Source of the DNA: Thalassotalea mangrovi
Lineage (GTDB): Bacteria; Pseudomonadota; Gammaproteobacteria; Enterobacterales; Alteromonadaceae
Assembly: GCF_005116735.1 (NCBI RefSeq)
Contig: NZ_SWDB01000005.1
Coordinates: 21,010-85,009, forward strand
Length of the DNA stretch: 64,000 nucleotides
Direction: 5' to 3'
The position numbers were made by a program, and so were the translations under genes. Below, piece after piece: positions 9,144 through 19,225 of the stretch. The notes beneath the pieces are model-generated. The model saw only the letters and a list, made by a program, of their open reading frames with translations. It did no database searches and was not told the origin of the DNA. Each line of letters begins with the position of its first letter. The first letter of the stretch is position 1.

Positions 9144-9231
9144 ATACCCGTACCGCGTCCTGCTCTGTGGGCATACATACATTTACTTCAATATACCCGT
9201 ACCGCATCCTGTTCTCCGGGCATATATACAT
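9144..9231. repeat. 39-bp direct repeat pair between rpmA and obgE
   Basis: Two copies (9144-9182 and 9193-9231) share ATACCCGTACCGC then TCCTG and a GGGCATA-ATACAT end, with only a few differences. Each can pair CCCG with CGGG. There is no coding potential. The function is unknown. Confidence 0.85.
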
Positions 9232-9242
9232 CCGTGTACAAA

Positions 9243-9269
9243 AAAAAACCTCGCAGAGCGAGGTTTTTT
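9243..9269 (-). terminator. Terminator after rpmA
   Basis: A-run, CCTCGC, loop AGA, GCGAGG and a T-run form a symmetric hairpin 19 bases beyond the rpmA stop. Its strength suggests that obgE is only partly co-transcribed with the L21-L27 genes. Confidence 0.9.
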
Positions 9270-9288
9270 ACGAACTTAGTTCGGGTAA

Positions 9289-9546
9289 TTACTCAGCAAC
9301 GATGCTTACGTATTTACGGTTTTGAGGACCTTTCACTTCGAATTGTACTTTACCGTCGGTTAAAGCAAATAGAGTGTGGTCTTTACCAATACCCATGTTA
9401 GTACCAGCGTGGAACTTAGTACCACGTTGACGAACGATAATGTTACCCGCAAGAACTGACTCACCACCAAAGCGCTTAACACCTAAGCGTTTGCTTTCTG
9501 AATCACGACCGTTACGAGTACTACCAGCTGCCTTCTTATGTGCCAT
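9289..9546 (-). CDS. rpmA: 50S ribosomal protein L27
   Basis: The 85-residue basic protein begins [20 protein letters not shown] and continues LGVKRFGG and [15 protein letters not shown], the full L27 signature. L27 sits near the peptidyl transferase centre, where its N-terminus contacts the tRNA ends. It starts 15 bases after the rplU stop, so the two are one transcript, and a terminator follows. Confidence 0.99.
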   Translation of the reverse strand: MAHKKAAGSTRNGRDSESKRLGVKRFGGESVLAGNIIVRQRGTKFHAGTNMGIGKDHTLFALTDGKVQFEVKGPQNRKYVSIVAE

Positions 9547-9561
9547 CTCAAACGACTCCTA

Positions 9562-9873
9562 TTAACCGTTAATACCAGTAATTTTCACTTCAGTGAACCA
9601 CTGACGGTGGCCCATCTGCTTGCGTGAATGCTTACGGCGCTTAAACTTAACAATTTTCACTTTGTCGGCACGGCCCTGGCTGACAACTTCAGCTGTAACC
9701 TTACCACCGTCAACGTAAGGGGCACCTACGTTGATATCGTCGCCATTGGCAACCATTAATACATTATCGAACTCAACTGTCGCACCAACTTCAAGCTCTA
9801 GTTTCTCTAGGCGAATGGTTTGACCTTCACTCACACGGTGCTGTTTACCACCACTTTGGAATACCGCGTACAT
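9562..9873 (-). CDS. rplU: 50S ribosomal protein L21
   Basis: The 103-residue protein begins [18 protein letters not shown] and carries the C-terminal [16 protein letters not shown] rRNA-binding block, complete for the family. L21 binds 23S rRNA in the large subunit. It is the first gene of the rplU-rpmA transcript; a well formed promoter lies about 60 bases upstream, divergent from ispB. Confidence 0.99.
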   Translation of the reverse strand: MYAVFQSGGKQHRVSEGQTIRLEKLELEVGATVEFDNVLMVANGDDINVGAPYVDGGKVTAEVVSQGRADKVKIVKFKRRKHSRKQMGHRQWFTEVKITGING

Positions 9874-9930
9874 AGCTACTCCGTAATGCGTCTCATAAAT
9901 GGACGCGCAAATTAAAATAATAGGTCGCGG

Positions 9931-9959
9931 ATTCTACGCTAAGATTCTCCGCAGGGCAA
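9931..9959 (-). promoter_or_regulatory. Promoter of rplU-rpmA
   Basis: On the minus strand TTGCCC (9954-9959), a 17-base spacer and TAGAAT (9931-9936) are followed by a GC-rich discriminator, as expected for a growth-rate-controlled ribosomal promoter. The start codon is 58 bases further on. Confidence 0.65.
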
Positions 9960-10040
9960 GCCCAATTATAAAATTTATGCCAGATTTTTCATATTCCTTT
10001 TTACCCTTTCCCACATCCCGGTTGCTTGCCGGTGCGGCTA

Positions 10041-10070
10041 TTGACGCGATTCGATTAAGGGTTTGTTAAA
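10041..10070 (+). promoter_or_regulatory. Possible promoter of ispB
   Basis: TTGACG (10041-10046) and GTTAAA (10065-10070) are 18 bases apart in the rplU-ispB divergent gap. The imperfect direct repeat TGTAAAATCG/TGTAAAATCA follows at 10072-10091. No other signal is evident in this gap. Confidence 0.35.
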
Positions 10071-10176
10071 ATGTAAAATCGTGTAAAATCAGCATACTTA
10101 AATTACGATCATATTTGTGGTCCACTTTTAGCTATTTTTTCAACAACAAGAGCTAACCGGTAATAGCAGCAATTTT

Positions 10177-11148
10177 ATGAAAATCGAACAAATTCAATCT
10201 CTGGCCGAAACTGACATGAACGCCGTTAATCAGCTGATATTCGAGCAGCTGACTTCAGATGTGGCTTTGATCAATCAGTTGGGCATGTACATCGTTAATG
10301 CTGGTGGTAAGCGGATGCGACCATTGCTAACCGTACTCGCCGCCAGGGCGATGGGCTATGAGGGCAAAGATCACGTTTGCCTGGCTGCCATTATTGAATT
10401 TATTCACACTGCGACCTTATTGCATGATGATGTCGTTGATGAATCAGAACTGCGTCGTGGCCGTGAGACCGCCAATGCTTTATTTGGCAACAGTGCCAGT
10501 GTGCTGGTCGGGGATTTCTTATACACCCGTTCATTTCAGATGATGGTCACATTGCAGAATATGACTGTTATGGAAGTTCTTTCTGATGCCACCAATATCG
10601 TTGCTGAGGGTGAAGTACTGCAATTAATGAATTGCAATGATGCGGACACCACTGAACAGAGCTATATGCAGGTGATTTATTGTAAGACGGCGAAGTTGTT
10701 CGAAGCAGCAACTCGTCTTGCTGCGGTGATTATGGAGCAGCCTCAAGAGATTGAGCAGGCGATGACGGTTTATGGTCGGCATTTGGGCACAGCATTCCAG
10801 TTAATTGATGATTTGCTCGACTATACCGCTGATGCGCAGGAGATGGGTAAAAATGTTGGTGATGACCTGAGTGAAGGGAAACCAACACTGCCACTGTTGT
10901 ATGCCATGCAGCAGGGCAGTGAAGGTGAAAGCAACCGCATTCGTGAGGCCATTGAAACCTGTAACGGTATGGAGCACCTTGACGAAATACTGGCAATTCT
11001 GGAACGAACCGGAGCCCTTGAATACACTTACCAAAAAGCGGTTGAAGAGTCACAAAAAGCGATTGCAGCGTTGTCTGAATTACCTGATAGCCAATACAAA
11101 AATGCCCTGATAGCCCTGGCTAACATTGCTGTAGATCGCACCGCTTAA
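10177..11148 (+). CDS. ispB: Octaprenyl diphosphate synthase
   Basis: This 323-residue trans-prenyltransferase has both aspartate-rich motifs: D84-D85-x-x-D88 in LLHDDVVDE and D211-D212-x-x-D215 in QLIDDLLDY. The GGKRMRP pyrophosphate-binding segment lies near residue 45. It extends farnesyl diphosphate with isopentenyl units to make the ubiquinone and menaquinone side chain. The N-terminus lines up with E. coli IspB, and the position divergent from rplU-rpmA is the usual one. It converges on a DUF6090 gene with only four bases between the stops. Confidence 0.96.
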   Translation: MKIEQIQSLAETDMNAVNQLIFEQLTSDVALINQLGMYIVNAGGKRMRPLLTVLAARAMGYEGKDHVCLAAIIEFIHTATLLHDDVVDESELRRGRETANALFGNSASVLVGDFLYTRSFQMMVTLQNMTVMEVLSDATNIVAEGEVLQLMNCNDADTTEQSYMQVIYCKTAKLFEAATRLAAVIMEQPQEIEQAMTVYGRHLGTAFQLIDDLLDYTADAQEMGKNVGDDLSEGKPTLPLLYAMQQGSEGESNRIREAIETCNGMEHLDEILAILERTGALEYTYQKAVEESQKAIAALSELPDSQYKNALIALANIAVDRTA

Positions 11149-11152
11149 CGGA

Positions 11153-11899
11153 TTACTGGATCGAGGTTAGAAATCCCTGTAATTGTTGTTGCACGGCTTC
11201 TGTCTGCGAGAGAAGTTGTTCAAGACGATACAGGGTGTGGCTTACACGGTAATTCTGGATTTGAATAAACTGTAACAGCCGCGGATCCGTTAATTGCTCG
11301 GTGGTAATGCCTTGTAAGCGGATATCAAAAAAACGATTGTCGTTATCCGCGACAAAATCTCCGACCTGCCATAGCAGCGATTCCGCGTGCATTAACCGTT
11401 CGCTGTTGTCGGTAAAACGGATCATCGATTCGATTCTTGGCACTTCAAAATCGTAATAGCGAATTAACGAATGTCTTAACTTCCTGTCACTAAGCTTTTC
11501 CAGTCCTGATGCTTTCAATGCATCATAAGAACCACGATTGTAGTAAAACACATAATTTGCCTGGGCCTGGGTAACTAACTCCGCTAACTTATGGTTTGCT
11601 ATCGTTTCTTTATTGGCGATGATGTTGATCAGGGAGCGACAGGCATCGAAATTGTCGGACAGCCGTGTTTGTAGGAATTTAAAGTATTCCATATCGGCGT
11701 TGAGTGAAGTGTGAATTTCGGCTAACAGAGTTTGCTCAAACGCTGTGTCTTTGCGTTGCTCATTCCAGACATTAATTTGCAGGGCTATTAGGATCCCGGC
11801 AATGATAAGCACGATTTCACCTAACGCATATTTACAATAGGTGATGAATTTTCCATTATCGAGCAAACGGTGACGTATCTGGCGAAACCACAGAAACAT
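11153..11899 (-). CDS. DUF6090-type single-pass membrane protein
   Basis: The 248-residue protein starts with a short basic segment (LFWFRQIRHRL-like, residues 2-12) and then one hydrophobic helix, residues about 28-45, in the family pattern YALGEIVLIIAGILIALQINVWNE. The rest is a long, mostly helical, soluble domain. This pattern is that of DUF6090 proteins, whose function is not known. It stands alone between the mdh terminator and the end of ispB, and its stop is four bases from the ispB stop. No catalytic residues can be named. Confidence 0.7.
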   Translation of the reverse strand: MFLWFRQIRHRLLDNGKFITYCKYALGEIVLIIAGILIALQINVWNEQRKDTAFEQTLLAEIHTSLNADMEYFKFLQTRLSDNFDACRSLINIIANKETIANHKLAELVTQAQANYVFYYNRGSYDALKASGLEKLSDRKLRHSLIRYYDFEVPRIESMIRFTDNSERLMHAESLLWQVGDFVADNDNRFFDIRLQGITTEQLTDPRLLQFIQIQNYRVSHTLYRLEQLLSQTEAVQQQLQGFLTSIQ

Positions 11900-11950
11900 A
11901 GTTCATTTATTATTGTTAACTGGTTTTGATAGTTTAGCCGAGGAAATAGC

Positions 11951-11976
11951 AAAAAGCCGACTGGCGCCGGCTTTTT
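11951..11976 (-). terminator. Terminator after mdh
   Basis: AAAAAGCCG (11951-11959) pairs with CGGCTTTTT (11968-11976) across an 8-base loop. It lies 20 bases beyond the mdh stop and separates mdh from the DUF6090 gene. Confidence 0.9.
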
Positions 11977-11995
11977 AGGGTTTTCGCAATAGAGG

Positions 11996-12934
11996 TTATT
12001 GATTGATGAAATCAACACCTTCCTGAATGTCTTTGTTCAATGTTGCCAGCATGTCGTTCTTCGCTTTTTGCTCGAACGCGCTTAGCTCACCATATGGTAA
12101 GTATTCTTCAACACCATTCTTACCCAGACGAACTGGTTGCGCGAAGTATTGTGCATCGCCAGTGTTGCCTTCAACGTATGCATAATCGATCACGTTTGCT
12201 TCACCTTGCAGGCCTTTGATTAATGACATACAGAAACGAGCCGCTGCAGCACCCATAGAAAGTGTTGCAGAACCACCACCCGCTTTCGCATTAACCACTT
12301 CCGTACCAGCATTCTGGATACGCGGAGTCAGGGCGGCAACCTCCTCATCAGTGAACGCTACGCCTTCAACCTGAGATAAAAGAGGCAGGATAGTGGTACC
12401 TGAGTGACCACCAATTACTGGAACTTTAGTTGTTGCAACATCAAGACCTTTAAGCTCAGCAACAAATGCTTCTGAACGGATAACGTCTAGGGTGGTTACA
12501 CCGAAAACACGGTTTGCTTCATAAGTACCAGCTTTTTTGAATACTTCCGCAACGATTGGCACCGTGCCATTAACCGGGTTAGTAATTACACCGACAAGTG
12601 CTTTAGGACAATTCTTAACAATACCTTCAGCCAGGGTTTTGATGATACCGGCATTAACCGCGAAAAGATCCGCACGATCCATGCCTGGTTTGCGAGGCAT
12701 GCCAGCAGGGATTAATACGACGTCGGAGCCCGCTAAAGCTGAGTCTAAGTCTTCTTTACCGTAACCGTTAACAGAAACCGCCGTAGGGATGTGTGATAAA
12801 TCAACTGCAACACCAGGAACCACTGGAGCAACGTCATATAAAGACAATTCTGAACCAGCAGGTAATTGGGTTTTTAATAGTAAAGATAACGCTTGACCGA
12901 TACCACCAGCTGCGCCTAAGACAGTAACTTTCAT
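11996..12934 (-). CDS. mdh: Malate dehydrogenase
   Basis: The 312-residue protein has the NAD-binding [16 protein letters not shown] at its start, the mobile loop [14 protein letters not shown] with substrate arginines, NPVN, and the catalytic histidine in [13 protein letters not shown]. It interconverts malate and oxaloacetate in the TCA cycle. Together with maeA in this window it sets the fate of malate. It has the usual gammaproteobacterial position divergent from argR. The start codon is preceded by CGGAGAAG. Confidence 0.98.
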   Translation of the reverse strand: MKVTVLGAAGGIGQALSLLLKTQLPAGSELSLYDVAPVVPGVAVDLSHIPTAVSVNGYGKEDLDSALAGSDVVLIPAGMPRKPGMDRADLFAVNAGIIKTLAEGIVKNCPKALVGVITNPVNGTVPIVAEVFKKAGTYEANRVFGVTTLDVIRSEAFVAELKGLDVATTKVPVIGGHSGTTILPLLSQVEGVAFTDEEVAALTPRIQNAGTEVVNAKAGGGSATLSMGAAAARFCMSLIKGLQGEANVIDYAYVEGNTGDAQYFAQPVRLGKNGVEEYLPYGELSAFEQKAKNDMLATLNKDIQEGVDFINQ

Positions 12935-13321
12935 TTAACTTCTCCGAGGTTGTGTAATTACTTAAAATTGTGCTTAACCGATCTTGATCCGGATTTCCGG
13001 ACAGGTTCAAGTGTAGTGCAAACTTTGCTGAGTTGAGGCAGGTACTCAGGGATAAAACGAAATCGACGATTCCCCGAGACACATAGGCTATCAGCAAATT
13101 CGAGTGTGATCGAACCGGATACGACAAAATCAGTCAAATTTTGGGTGCACAAACTCTACCGAATCGTGCCTTAAAATACAATCGATTTATGGCCGTCAAT
13201 GGAATTGCTATTGTTACTTGAAAATAGGGCAATTTTATCCGCGGGGAAAAAATGGTAAGCTTGGTGACCAGTACGTTTAAATCTGTATTTTCACTCTCGT
13301 CAGGTAGATAAAATAACGATT
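12935..13321. other. mdh-argR divergent intergenic region
   Basis: This 387-base gap should hold both divergent promoters. A short palindrome TCCGGA-TTT-CCGGA lies near 12991. I could not find a convincing ARG box or a consensus promoter pair by eye, and no ORF or RNA gene is supported. Confidence 0.4.
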
Positions 13322-13789
13322 ATGTCATTACAACAAAAGCAGGAAGCATTGGTAAATGCTTTTAAAGAGTTATTAAAAGAGGAGCGCTTTGGTTCACAAG
13401 GCGAGATTGTTGAAGCGTTGCGTGGGCAAGGTTTTGACAATATCAGTCAATCCAAAGTTTCTCGTATGCTGAGCAAATTTGGTGCGGTCAGAACCCGCAA
13501 TGCGCGACAGGAAATGGTCTATTGTCTACCTGCCGAATTGGGTGTTCCTACGGCCAAAAGCCCTCTGCGTCAACTGGTGCTGGATATTGAAGCGAATGAA
13601 ATGATGATTATCGTTCGCACCAGTCCGGGCGCCGCACAACTGATCGCCCGTTTACTGGATTCCTTAGGTAAGGCAGACGGAGTGTTGGGCACCATTGCCG
13701 GCGATGACACGATTTTTATCGCTCCGACTCAGGTTAGTGAGATCGCAACTACTTTGGAAAAACTGCAGGTGCTTTTCCAGAAAATCTAA
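13322..13789 (+). CDS. argR: Arginine repressor
   Basis: The 155-residue protein has the winged-helix DNA-binding N-terminus with the [19 protein letters not shown] recognition region (residues about 40-60), and the C-terminal oligomerisation and arginine-binding domain with [14 protein letters not shown] and [11 protein letters not shown]. As a hexamer with arginine it represses arginine biosynthesis genes. It lies divergent from mdh as in E. coli relatives. Its stop is only four bases from the stop of the convergent DyP peroxidase gene. Confidence 0.97.
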   Translation: MSLQQKQEALVNAFKELLKEERFGSQGEIVEALRGQGFDNISQSKVSRMLSKFGAVRTRNARQEMVYCLPAELGVPTAKSPLRQLVLDIEANEMMIIVRTSPGAAQLIARLLDSLGKADGVLGTIAGDDTIFIAPTQVSEIATTLEKLQVLFQKI

Positions 13790-13793
13790 CCAC

Positions 13794-14738
13794 TCAATCA
13801 CTGGCAGGGGCGAGGTTCTCGATAAAATCTATCGATGGCGCAAAAAATGCCGCGCCGGTCTCCGCCTGAGTATATTTAAGCAGGTGGTCGTAATTACCAT
13901 GGCCATCACCTTGGATCATGCTAGTCAGGATTACCTCATAGTTGTCCGGAGTCTGGCAGTATGCGACTGAAAATAATCCCTGCACCTTCATATGGCCGTA
14001 TGGCATGCTCTGCCGAACCAAGGCGACGGGGTTACCCTGTGCATCTTTAATTCTGGTGCGTTTACTATGCGAGGTGTCAGGTTTGTCTGCCTCGGGATAC
14101 TCGATGTCATCTAATTTGCTCTTGCCATATATATCTTCCTGCTGTTTCAGTTCCAACGATTGCCATAACTTCATATTATGTCGGTATCGTTGAATATGCA
14201 GGTAACTGCCATTTGCAAATAGGGGTTGTTGGTCGGATTTCACTAAAGCGACTTCGCGCTTATGTGGTCCACGAGGGTTATCGGAACCTTCAATAAAACC
14301 AGTGAGGTCGCGGCCATCGAGGTATCGAAAGCCTTTTACTTGCTCGATTAATTCAACACTGGAATTAAGCATTTCACAAACCCGGGTGCTGACAATATGG
14401 TTAACATCGGCGCGGTCACTCCTGACCTCGATGTATAAATCGATATTATTCGATGGAGCAAAACGATCCTCGACCTGCATGGCAGGAAAGGGGCGCAGGC
14501 CTTTAGGTTTGGCATCGGGATAGAATTCATCCCAGTAGGTAGCGCCGATGGCGATAACGGTGCTCAGGTTTGCTTCTGAGAACCTGTTACTGTACTCGTT
14601 AAATATCTCTGGTAGTTTAGCTAAGGTATAGCGCACATAGTCATTCTTATTATCAAGGACATTAAAAAGTAGATAATAACTATGTAAACTCGGTTCCGCA
14701 CAGACACCAAACTGCTCTCTTGCCATCGAATATTCCAT
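13794..14738 (-). CDS. Dyp-type (dye-decolorizing) haem peroxidase, TyrA class
   Basis: The 314-residue protein has the DyP signature GRDLTGFIEGSDNP (the GXXDG-type distal segment with catalytic Asp), a haem-ligand histidine in DTSHSKRT, and the distal arginine in ALVRQSMPYG. The N-terminus AREQFGVCAEPSLHSYYLLF fits the Shewanella TyrA-type group. These enzymes use hydrogen peroxide to oxidise phenolic substrates. No signal peptide is present, so it is cytosolic. It stands alone and converges on argR. An alternative ATG lies four codons later at 14726. Confidence 0.9.
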   Translation of the reverse strand: MEYSMAREQFGVCAEPSLHSYYLLFNVLDNKNDYVRYTLAKLPEIFNEYSNRFSEANLSTVIAIGATYWDEFYPDAKPKGLRPFPAMQVEDRFAPSNNIDLYIEVRSDRADVNHIVSTRVCEMLNSSVELIEQVKGFRYLDGRDLTGFIEGSDNPRGPHKREVALVKSDQQPLFANGSYLHIQRYRHNMKLWQSLELKQQEDIYGKSKLDDIEYPEADKPDTSHSKRTRIKDAQGNPVALVRQSMPYGHMKVQGLFSVAYCQTPDNYEVILTSMIQGDGHGNYDHLLKYTQAETGAAFFAPSIDFIENLAPASD

Positions 14739-14875
14739 TACTTATTTTTGGGGACTGCAGATAAGTATATGAGTTTATTGTTAAATGAAAAAGAGTTATA
14801 TGTAAGTTGTAAGTTAGTAAGGACCCGACATTGAGTAACCACAGACGGTTTGACGCGATTGTCAGGAGTTGGCCG

Positions 14876-15700
14876 TTAATGTCTTGCCGTTCTTGTCGAT
14901 GCAACCCGAAAGCGTTTCTTATCTTCCCAGCGCAGTAACGTCATATCACCACCCCAGACACAGCCAGTATCCAACGCGTAAATATTAGGGTGCGGGCATT
15001 CTCCTTCGAGCGTTGCCCAGTGTCCGATGACCCATTCGCTATCGGTTAAACTTTCATCCAAGTCAAACCAGGGTTTCAGACTATTATCCGGGTTATGCTG
15101 TGGGTGCTCTTTATGTGAAAACTCCAGGTCGCCGGTCTCGGTACAGTAGCGCATTCTGGTCAGAGCGTTGACACTGTAGCGGAATTTTTCCAGCTCAGTT
15201 GTTGCCATCTCCCAGTTGCAGGGTTCGTTACCATACATGTTTTGCAGCCAATACTGGCGGTTATTGCCGCGGATACAGGCATGCACAAATTCTGCCTGAA
15301 TCAGGGCGGTATCGATATCCCATTGCGGCGCCAGTCCTGCATGAGTCATGTACGCGTTGGCATTGGGAAGTTTGCGCAGTAAGGGTTGTGCAGCTAACCA
15401 GTCGATTAGCTCCGCCGCATCCGGAGCCTCTAATAGCGCGTTGAGGTAATCTTTTGGGTGTGGTGTTTGTAATCCATGCCATATTGCCAACAGGTGCAGG
15501 TCATGGTTACCTAAAACGGGTTTGGCGCTATTGCCTAACGATTGCAAAAAGCGAAGTGTTTTCAGTGAGTCAGGGCCGCGTGCTACCAGATCACCGGTCA
15601 GCCATAGTTCGTCGTTACCGGCCTCAAAACCAGCCTGGCTGAGTACTTGTTGTAACTCAACGTAGCATCCCTGCACATCACCAACCAGATATATCGCCAT
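14876..15700 (-). CDS. apaH: Symmetrical bis(5'-nucleosyl)-tetraphosphatase
   Basis: The 274-residue metallophosphoesterase has the three metal-binding blocks GDVQGC (residue 7 on), GDLVARGPDS and GNHDLHLLA, in ApaH order and spacing. It splits Ap4A into two ADP, and it also removes Np4 caps from RNA. It is the last gene of the lptD-surA-pdxA-rsmA-apaG-apaH chain and starts three bases after apaG. No terminator hairpin is evident downstream. Confidence 0.97.
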   Translation of the reverse strand: MAIYLVGDVQGCYVELQQVLSQAGFEAGNDELWLTGDLVARGPDSLKTLRFLQSLGNSAKPVLGNHDLHLLAIWHGLQTPHPKDYLNALLEAPDAAELIDWLAAQPLLRKLPNANAYMTHAGLAPQWDIDTALIQAEFVHACIRGNNRQYWLQNMYGNEPCNWEMATTELEKFRYSVNALTRMRYCTETGDLEFSHKEHPQHNPDNSLKPWFDLDESLTDSEWVIGHWATLEGECPHPNIYALDTGCVWGGDMTLLRWEDKKRFRVASTRTARH

Positions 15701-15703
15701 CGA

Positions 15704-16096
15704 TTAGTTCAGTATATTGGGCACGGCGAGGCGAAATACTGGAATCTGTACTTTATGCTCTTTACCGTTGAGATCCTGTAACGTGTAAAAGCCTTCCATG
15801 GTGCCAAGCGGTGTTTTGATAATTGAACCACTGGTGTACTGGTAAGACTGGCCTGCGGCGATAACCGGCTTTTGACCGACCACTCCATCACCTTCGACCG
15901 ATACCTTGTTACCATTGGCATCGGTAATTAACCAACTACGAGCCAGTAATTGCAAGGTTTCGGCACTGCGATTTTCTATAGTGATGGTATAGCTAAACAC
16001 AAAACGCTCATTATATTGATCAGACTGCTCTTCAATAAAATGGACCTGAGCATTAATGTCTACCTGAGTATTATCCTGACTACTAACGCTATTCAT
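15704..16096 (-). CDS. apaG: ApaG (CorD) family protein
   Basis: The 130-residue beta-rich protein has the ApaG landmarks FSYTITIENRS, LLARSWLITDANG, VEGDGVVGQKPVI and GTMEGFYTLQD. The biochemical role is not firmly known; loss affects Co2+ resistance and Mg2+ efflux in Salmonella. It lies eight bases after rsmA and three before apaH, which implies one transcript. Confidence 0.96.
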   Translation of the reverse strand: MNSVSSQDNTQVDINAQVHFIEEQSDQYNERFVFSYTITIENRSAETLQLLARSWLITDANGNKVSVEGDGVVGQKPVIAAGQSYQYTSGSIIKTPLGTMEGFYTLQDLNGKEHKVQIPVFRLAVPNILN

Positions 16097-16104
16097 TTAA
16101 TTGA

Positions 16105-16911
16105 TCACTCTGCTGAACGATCTGCTAAGTAATTGGCAATGTTTACATAGTCCTTTAGGCTGAGATTTTCCGGGCGTAAGCTGGGCTTAATGGCCAAATC
16201 TTCTAATTGCTCAGCAGATAGTAAATTACTCAAACTGTTGCGGATTGTTTTTCTTCTTTGATTAAAGGCTTCGGTACATACCCGATTGAGCCAATTGACA
16301 TCCTTGGCAGGAACAGGGATTTCCTTATGGGGGATTAACCTGACAATGGCACTGTCTACCTTCGGTGGTGGCTGAAATGCTTCTGGGCCAATCTCCATCA
16401 CAGGCACTACCTGGCAATAGTACTGACACATGATCGATAAGCGACCATAGGCTTTGCTGTCAGGTGCTGCGGCCATTCGGTTAACCACTTCTTTTTGCAA
16501 CATGAAGTGCATATCTTTAATTTTATCTTTAAACGACAATAAATGAAAAATTAAAGGTGTGGAAATATTATAGGGCAGATTACCAAAAACGCGCAGGGGT
16601 TGTTCACCGGCCAGCTCAGAGAAATCAAATTTCAGGGCGTCAATCTCATAAATAGTAAGATGCTTGGCAATAAATGGATGATGGCGCAAACGATGCGCGA
16701 GATCGCGGTCAAGTTCTACCACACTAATGTCGCCGGCTCGCTCGATTACCGGTTCGGTCAATGCGCCGAGTCCAGGGCCTATCTCAATTAAATTTTCACC
16801 CTCAGTCGGGTCGATCGCATCTACGATTCGGCTGATGACGGCATCATCGTGCAAAAAGTTCTGGCCGAAACGTTTTTTAGCCTGATGGCCTAAATGGCTT
16901 TTGTTACTCAT
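16105..16911 (-). CDS. rsmA: 16S rRNA dimethyladenosine transferase
   Basis: The 268-residue KsgA-type enzyme has [16 protein letters not shown] at its start, the SAM-binding [14 protein letters not shown], and the catalytic [12 protein letters not shown]. It dimethylates two adjacent adenines in helix 45 of 16S rRNA (A1518 and A1519 in E. coli numbering) during small-subunit assembly. Its ATG overlaps the pdxA stop by four bases (ATGA), so translation is coupled. Confidence 0.98.
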   Translation of the reverse strand: MSNKSHLGHQAKKRFGQNFLHDDAVISRIVDAIDPTEGENLIEIGPGLGALTEPVIERAGDISVVELDRDLAHRLRHHPFIAKHLTIYEIDALKFDFSELAGEQPLRVFGNLPYNISTPLIFHLLSFKDKIKDMHFMLQKEVVNRMAAAPDSKAYGRLSIMCQYYCQVVPVMEIGPEAFQPPPKVDSAIVRLIPHKEIPVPAKDVNWLNRVCTEAFNQRRKTIRNSLSNLLSAEQLEDLAIKPSLRPENLSLKDYVNIANYLADRSAE

Positions 16912-17891
16912 TGTCTGTTCGTTACTAGCTCTAGTGCGTGGTTCAGGGCGGCTTTAAAACTGCCGCAATCTACGTCTCCGGTGCCGGCGAGTTCGATTGC
17001 GGTGCCATGATCGACGCTGGTACGTATAAAGGGTAATCCCAGGGTAATATTTACTGAGGCACCAAACCCTTTATATTTTAGTACGGGTAAGCCCTGATCG
17101 TGATACATAGCCATGACGGCGTCGGCTTTGGCTAAGTATTTTTCCTGGAAAATGGTATCGGCGGGCAATGGTCCCACTAAATGCATGCCTTCCTCTCTTA
17201 ATCCATCAAGAGCCGGGGTAATGACATCAATTTCTTCCCGTCCCAAATGGCCTTCTTCACCGGCATGAGGATTGAGTCCACACACGTAAATTTTCGGCTC
17301 ACTGATGCCGAACTTTTGTTTTAAATCGGTATCCAGTATACGGGTAATCTTTTGCACTCGTTCGAAGGTAATTGCTTTTGATACATAAGCCAATGGAATA
17401 TGGGTCGTCATCAACGATACGCGCAATCCCTCGGTGGCCAGCATCATCACTACATCAGAACAGTTTGCCTGTTGGGCAAAATATTCCGTGTGCCCGCTGA
17501 ATGGTATCCCGGCTTTGTTGATCAAACCCTTGTGCACAGGGCCGGTGACGATAGCCTGAAATTCGCCACTCATATTTCCTTCACAGGCGAGGCGCAGGGT
17601 TTCCACAACATAGGCGCCATTATTAGGGTTTAACGCTCCCGGTACGCTCGGTTCAGCCAGGGATACCGGTAATACGGTTAATCGGCCGGCCTGGTGAGAA
17701 GTCGCATCGGCGCTACTGTCGTAAATATCAACGTCGAGGTTAAGCCCCAGCATTTTTGCTCGTTGTTGAAGCATGTCGGGATCGGCAATCGCAATTAGCT
17801 GCGCTGGCCAGTCCTGCTGAGCCAGTTGCACCAGAATATCCGGGCCGACACCAGCAGGTTCTCCTGGAGTAATTGCGATTTTAGCGATCAT
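16908..17891 (-). CDS. pdxA: 4-hydroxythreonine-4-phosphate dehydrogenase
   Basis: The 327-residue protein starts [15 protein letters not shown] and has the metal and substrate markers [19 protein letters not shown], and [11 protein letters not shown]. It oxidises 4-phosphohydroxythreonine for pyridoxal phosphate synthesis. Start and stop overlap both neighbours: one base with surA (TGATG) and four with rsmA. PLP made by this route is also the cofactor of the desulfurase fusion earlier in the window, but no link is implied. Confidence 0.98.
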   Translation of the reverse strand: MIAKIAITPGEPAGVGPDILVQLAQQDWPAQLIAIADPDMLQQRAKMLGLNLDVDIYDSSADATSHQAGRLTVLPVSLAEPSVPGALNPNNGAYVVETLRLACEGNMSGEFQAIVTGPVHKGLINKAGIPFSGHTEYFAQQANCSDVVMMLATEGLRVSLMTTHIPLAYVSKAITFERVQKITRILDTDLKQKFGISEPKIYVCGLNPHAGEEGHLGREEIDVITPALDGLREEGMHLVGPLPADTIFQEKYLAKADAVMAMYHDQGLPVLKYKGFGASVNITLGLPFIRTSVDHGTAIELAGTGDVDCGSFKAALNHALELVTNRQ

Positions 17892-19225
17892 CAGTTAGTA
17901 CTTCCTTCATCCATAATTTCGATATACGCTTCGTCGCGAATCTCTTTTACCCAACGCTCTGATTCGGTACCAAACTTGCGGTTATAAATCAGTTGGTAAG
18001 CGCGGTTTGAATTATTGGTATCGGTCGCATCTAAAGTGCGGCGACCGGTCAACTGTACTAAGTGCCAACCAAAAGAAGAGCGGAACGGTTTGTGGTATTC
18101 ATCCACATCTAATGTTGCCAGGGCATTCTTAAACGCTGGATCATAACTGTTGGGATCTGCCCAGCCCAGATCGCCACCCCGGGTGGCCGTTGGACCTTCA
18201 GAATGTTCTCTTGCCAGAGTATCAAAGTCCGCTTCTCCGGCTTCAATCTGCGCCAGCATATCAAGTAGCATTTGCTCGGCTTTTTCTTCAGACAAAATAA
18301 TAGAAGGTTTGATCAGGATATGACGCGACTTGACCTCGGTCACTTCAACCATTTGTTTGCCACGAATATCCATGATTTTTATGATATTGAAACCGAGACC
18401 GGTTCTTACCGGGCCAAAAACATCGCCTTTGTCTTTACCATCTACCAACTCGGCAAATAAGGTTGGCATTTCATTGATACTGCGCCAGCCCAAATCACCA
18501 CCTTCTAATGCTGTCGGTGCACTTGAAGAGGCAATGGCAATTTTTTTGAAATCGGAACCATTGTTCAGCAAATCGACGACTTTGTCAGCACGTTCTTTAG
18601 CACTAACCATGTCCTGCTGGGTAGGATTGTCCGGAAAACCGATAAGAATGTGACCAAGGTTGTATTCAATATCCGCGTTGTTCTGCTCCTGCATAATCTT
18701 CACCAGATTATCAATTTCCTGAGGAGTGATAGAGATGCGGCGGCGAACACTGGCTCGGCGTACTTCACCGGTTATCATTTGCTTGCGCACATCTTCACGG
18801 TAGCTATCCCATTGCATGCCGCTGTTAATAATTTGCATACGAAAATCGACAATGTTGTTGAAACCGTTTTCGCGGGCAATATTTTTAATGGTTTCGTCAA
18901 GTTGGGCATCACTGATCTGAACCCCCATGCGCTCACCCAGTTGCATCATTAAACTGTCGGTGATCAATTTTTCCATGGCCTGGGTACGTAGCGCCTGATC
19001 AGAGGGCAAGCTCTGGCCTTCTGCTGCGGCTTGTTGTTTTACCTGGTCAACCAGGCCCTGGACCTCGGATTCCAGTACAACGCCTGAATTTACGATGGCC
19101 GCAACCTTATCTAAAGGTTGTTCCTCGGCGTGGAGCAATGTGCTGAATGCCAGTGAGCTTAACATCAGGCCAGATGCCATTATGGTCTTACGAATTATTC
19201 TTTTCTTTAACATACATCTATTCAT
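17891..19225 (-). CDS. surA: Periplasmic chaperone and peptidyl-prolyl isomerase SurA
   Basis: The 444-residue precursor has a signal peptide (about residues 1-33, cleaved after LLHAEE-type sequence), a SurA N-terminal chaperone region starting [19 protein letters not shown], then two parvulin domains marked by [11 protein letters not shown] and [11 protein letters not shown], and a C-terminal helix. SurA escorts unfolded porins and LptD to the Bam complex. It begins on the last base of lptD (TAATG), which couples the chaperone to its client. An alternative start lies four codons later. Confidence 0.97.
   Translation of the reverse strand: MNRCMLKKRIIRKTIMASGLMLSSLAFSTLLHAEEQPLDKVAAIVNSGVVLESEVQGLVDQVKQQAAAEGQSLPSDQALRTQAMEKLITDSLMMQLGERMGVQISDAQLDETIKNIARENGFNNIVDFRMQIINSGMQWDSYREDVRKQMITGEVRRASVRRRISITPQEIDNLVKIMQEQNNADIEYNLGHILIGFPDNPTQQDMVSAKERADKVVDLLNNGSDFKKIAIASSSAPTALEGGDLGWRSINEMPTLFAELVDGKDKGDVFGPVRTGLGFNIIKIMDIRGKQMVEVTEVKSRHILIKPSIILSEEKAEQMLLDMLAQIEAGEADFDTLAREHSEGPTATRGGDLGWADPNSYDPAFKNALATLDVDEYHKPFRSSFGWHLVQLTGRRTLDATDTNNSNRAYQLIYNRKFGTESERWVKEIRDEAYIEIMDEGSTN

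Noticed and set aside
12935-13321. ARG boxes for argR autoregulation
   Set aside because: No pair of 18-base operator-like palindromes could be seen; the best stretch near 13285 matches too few positions.
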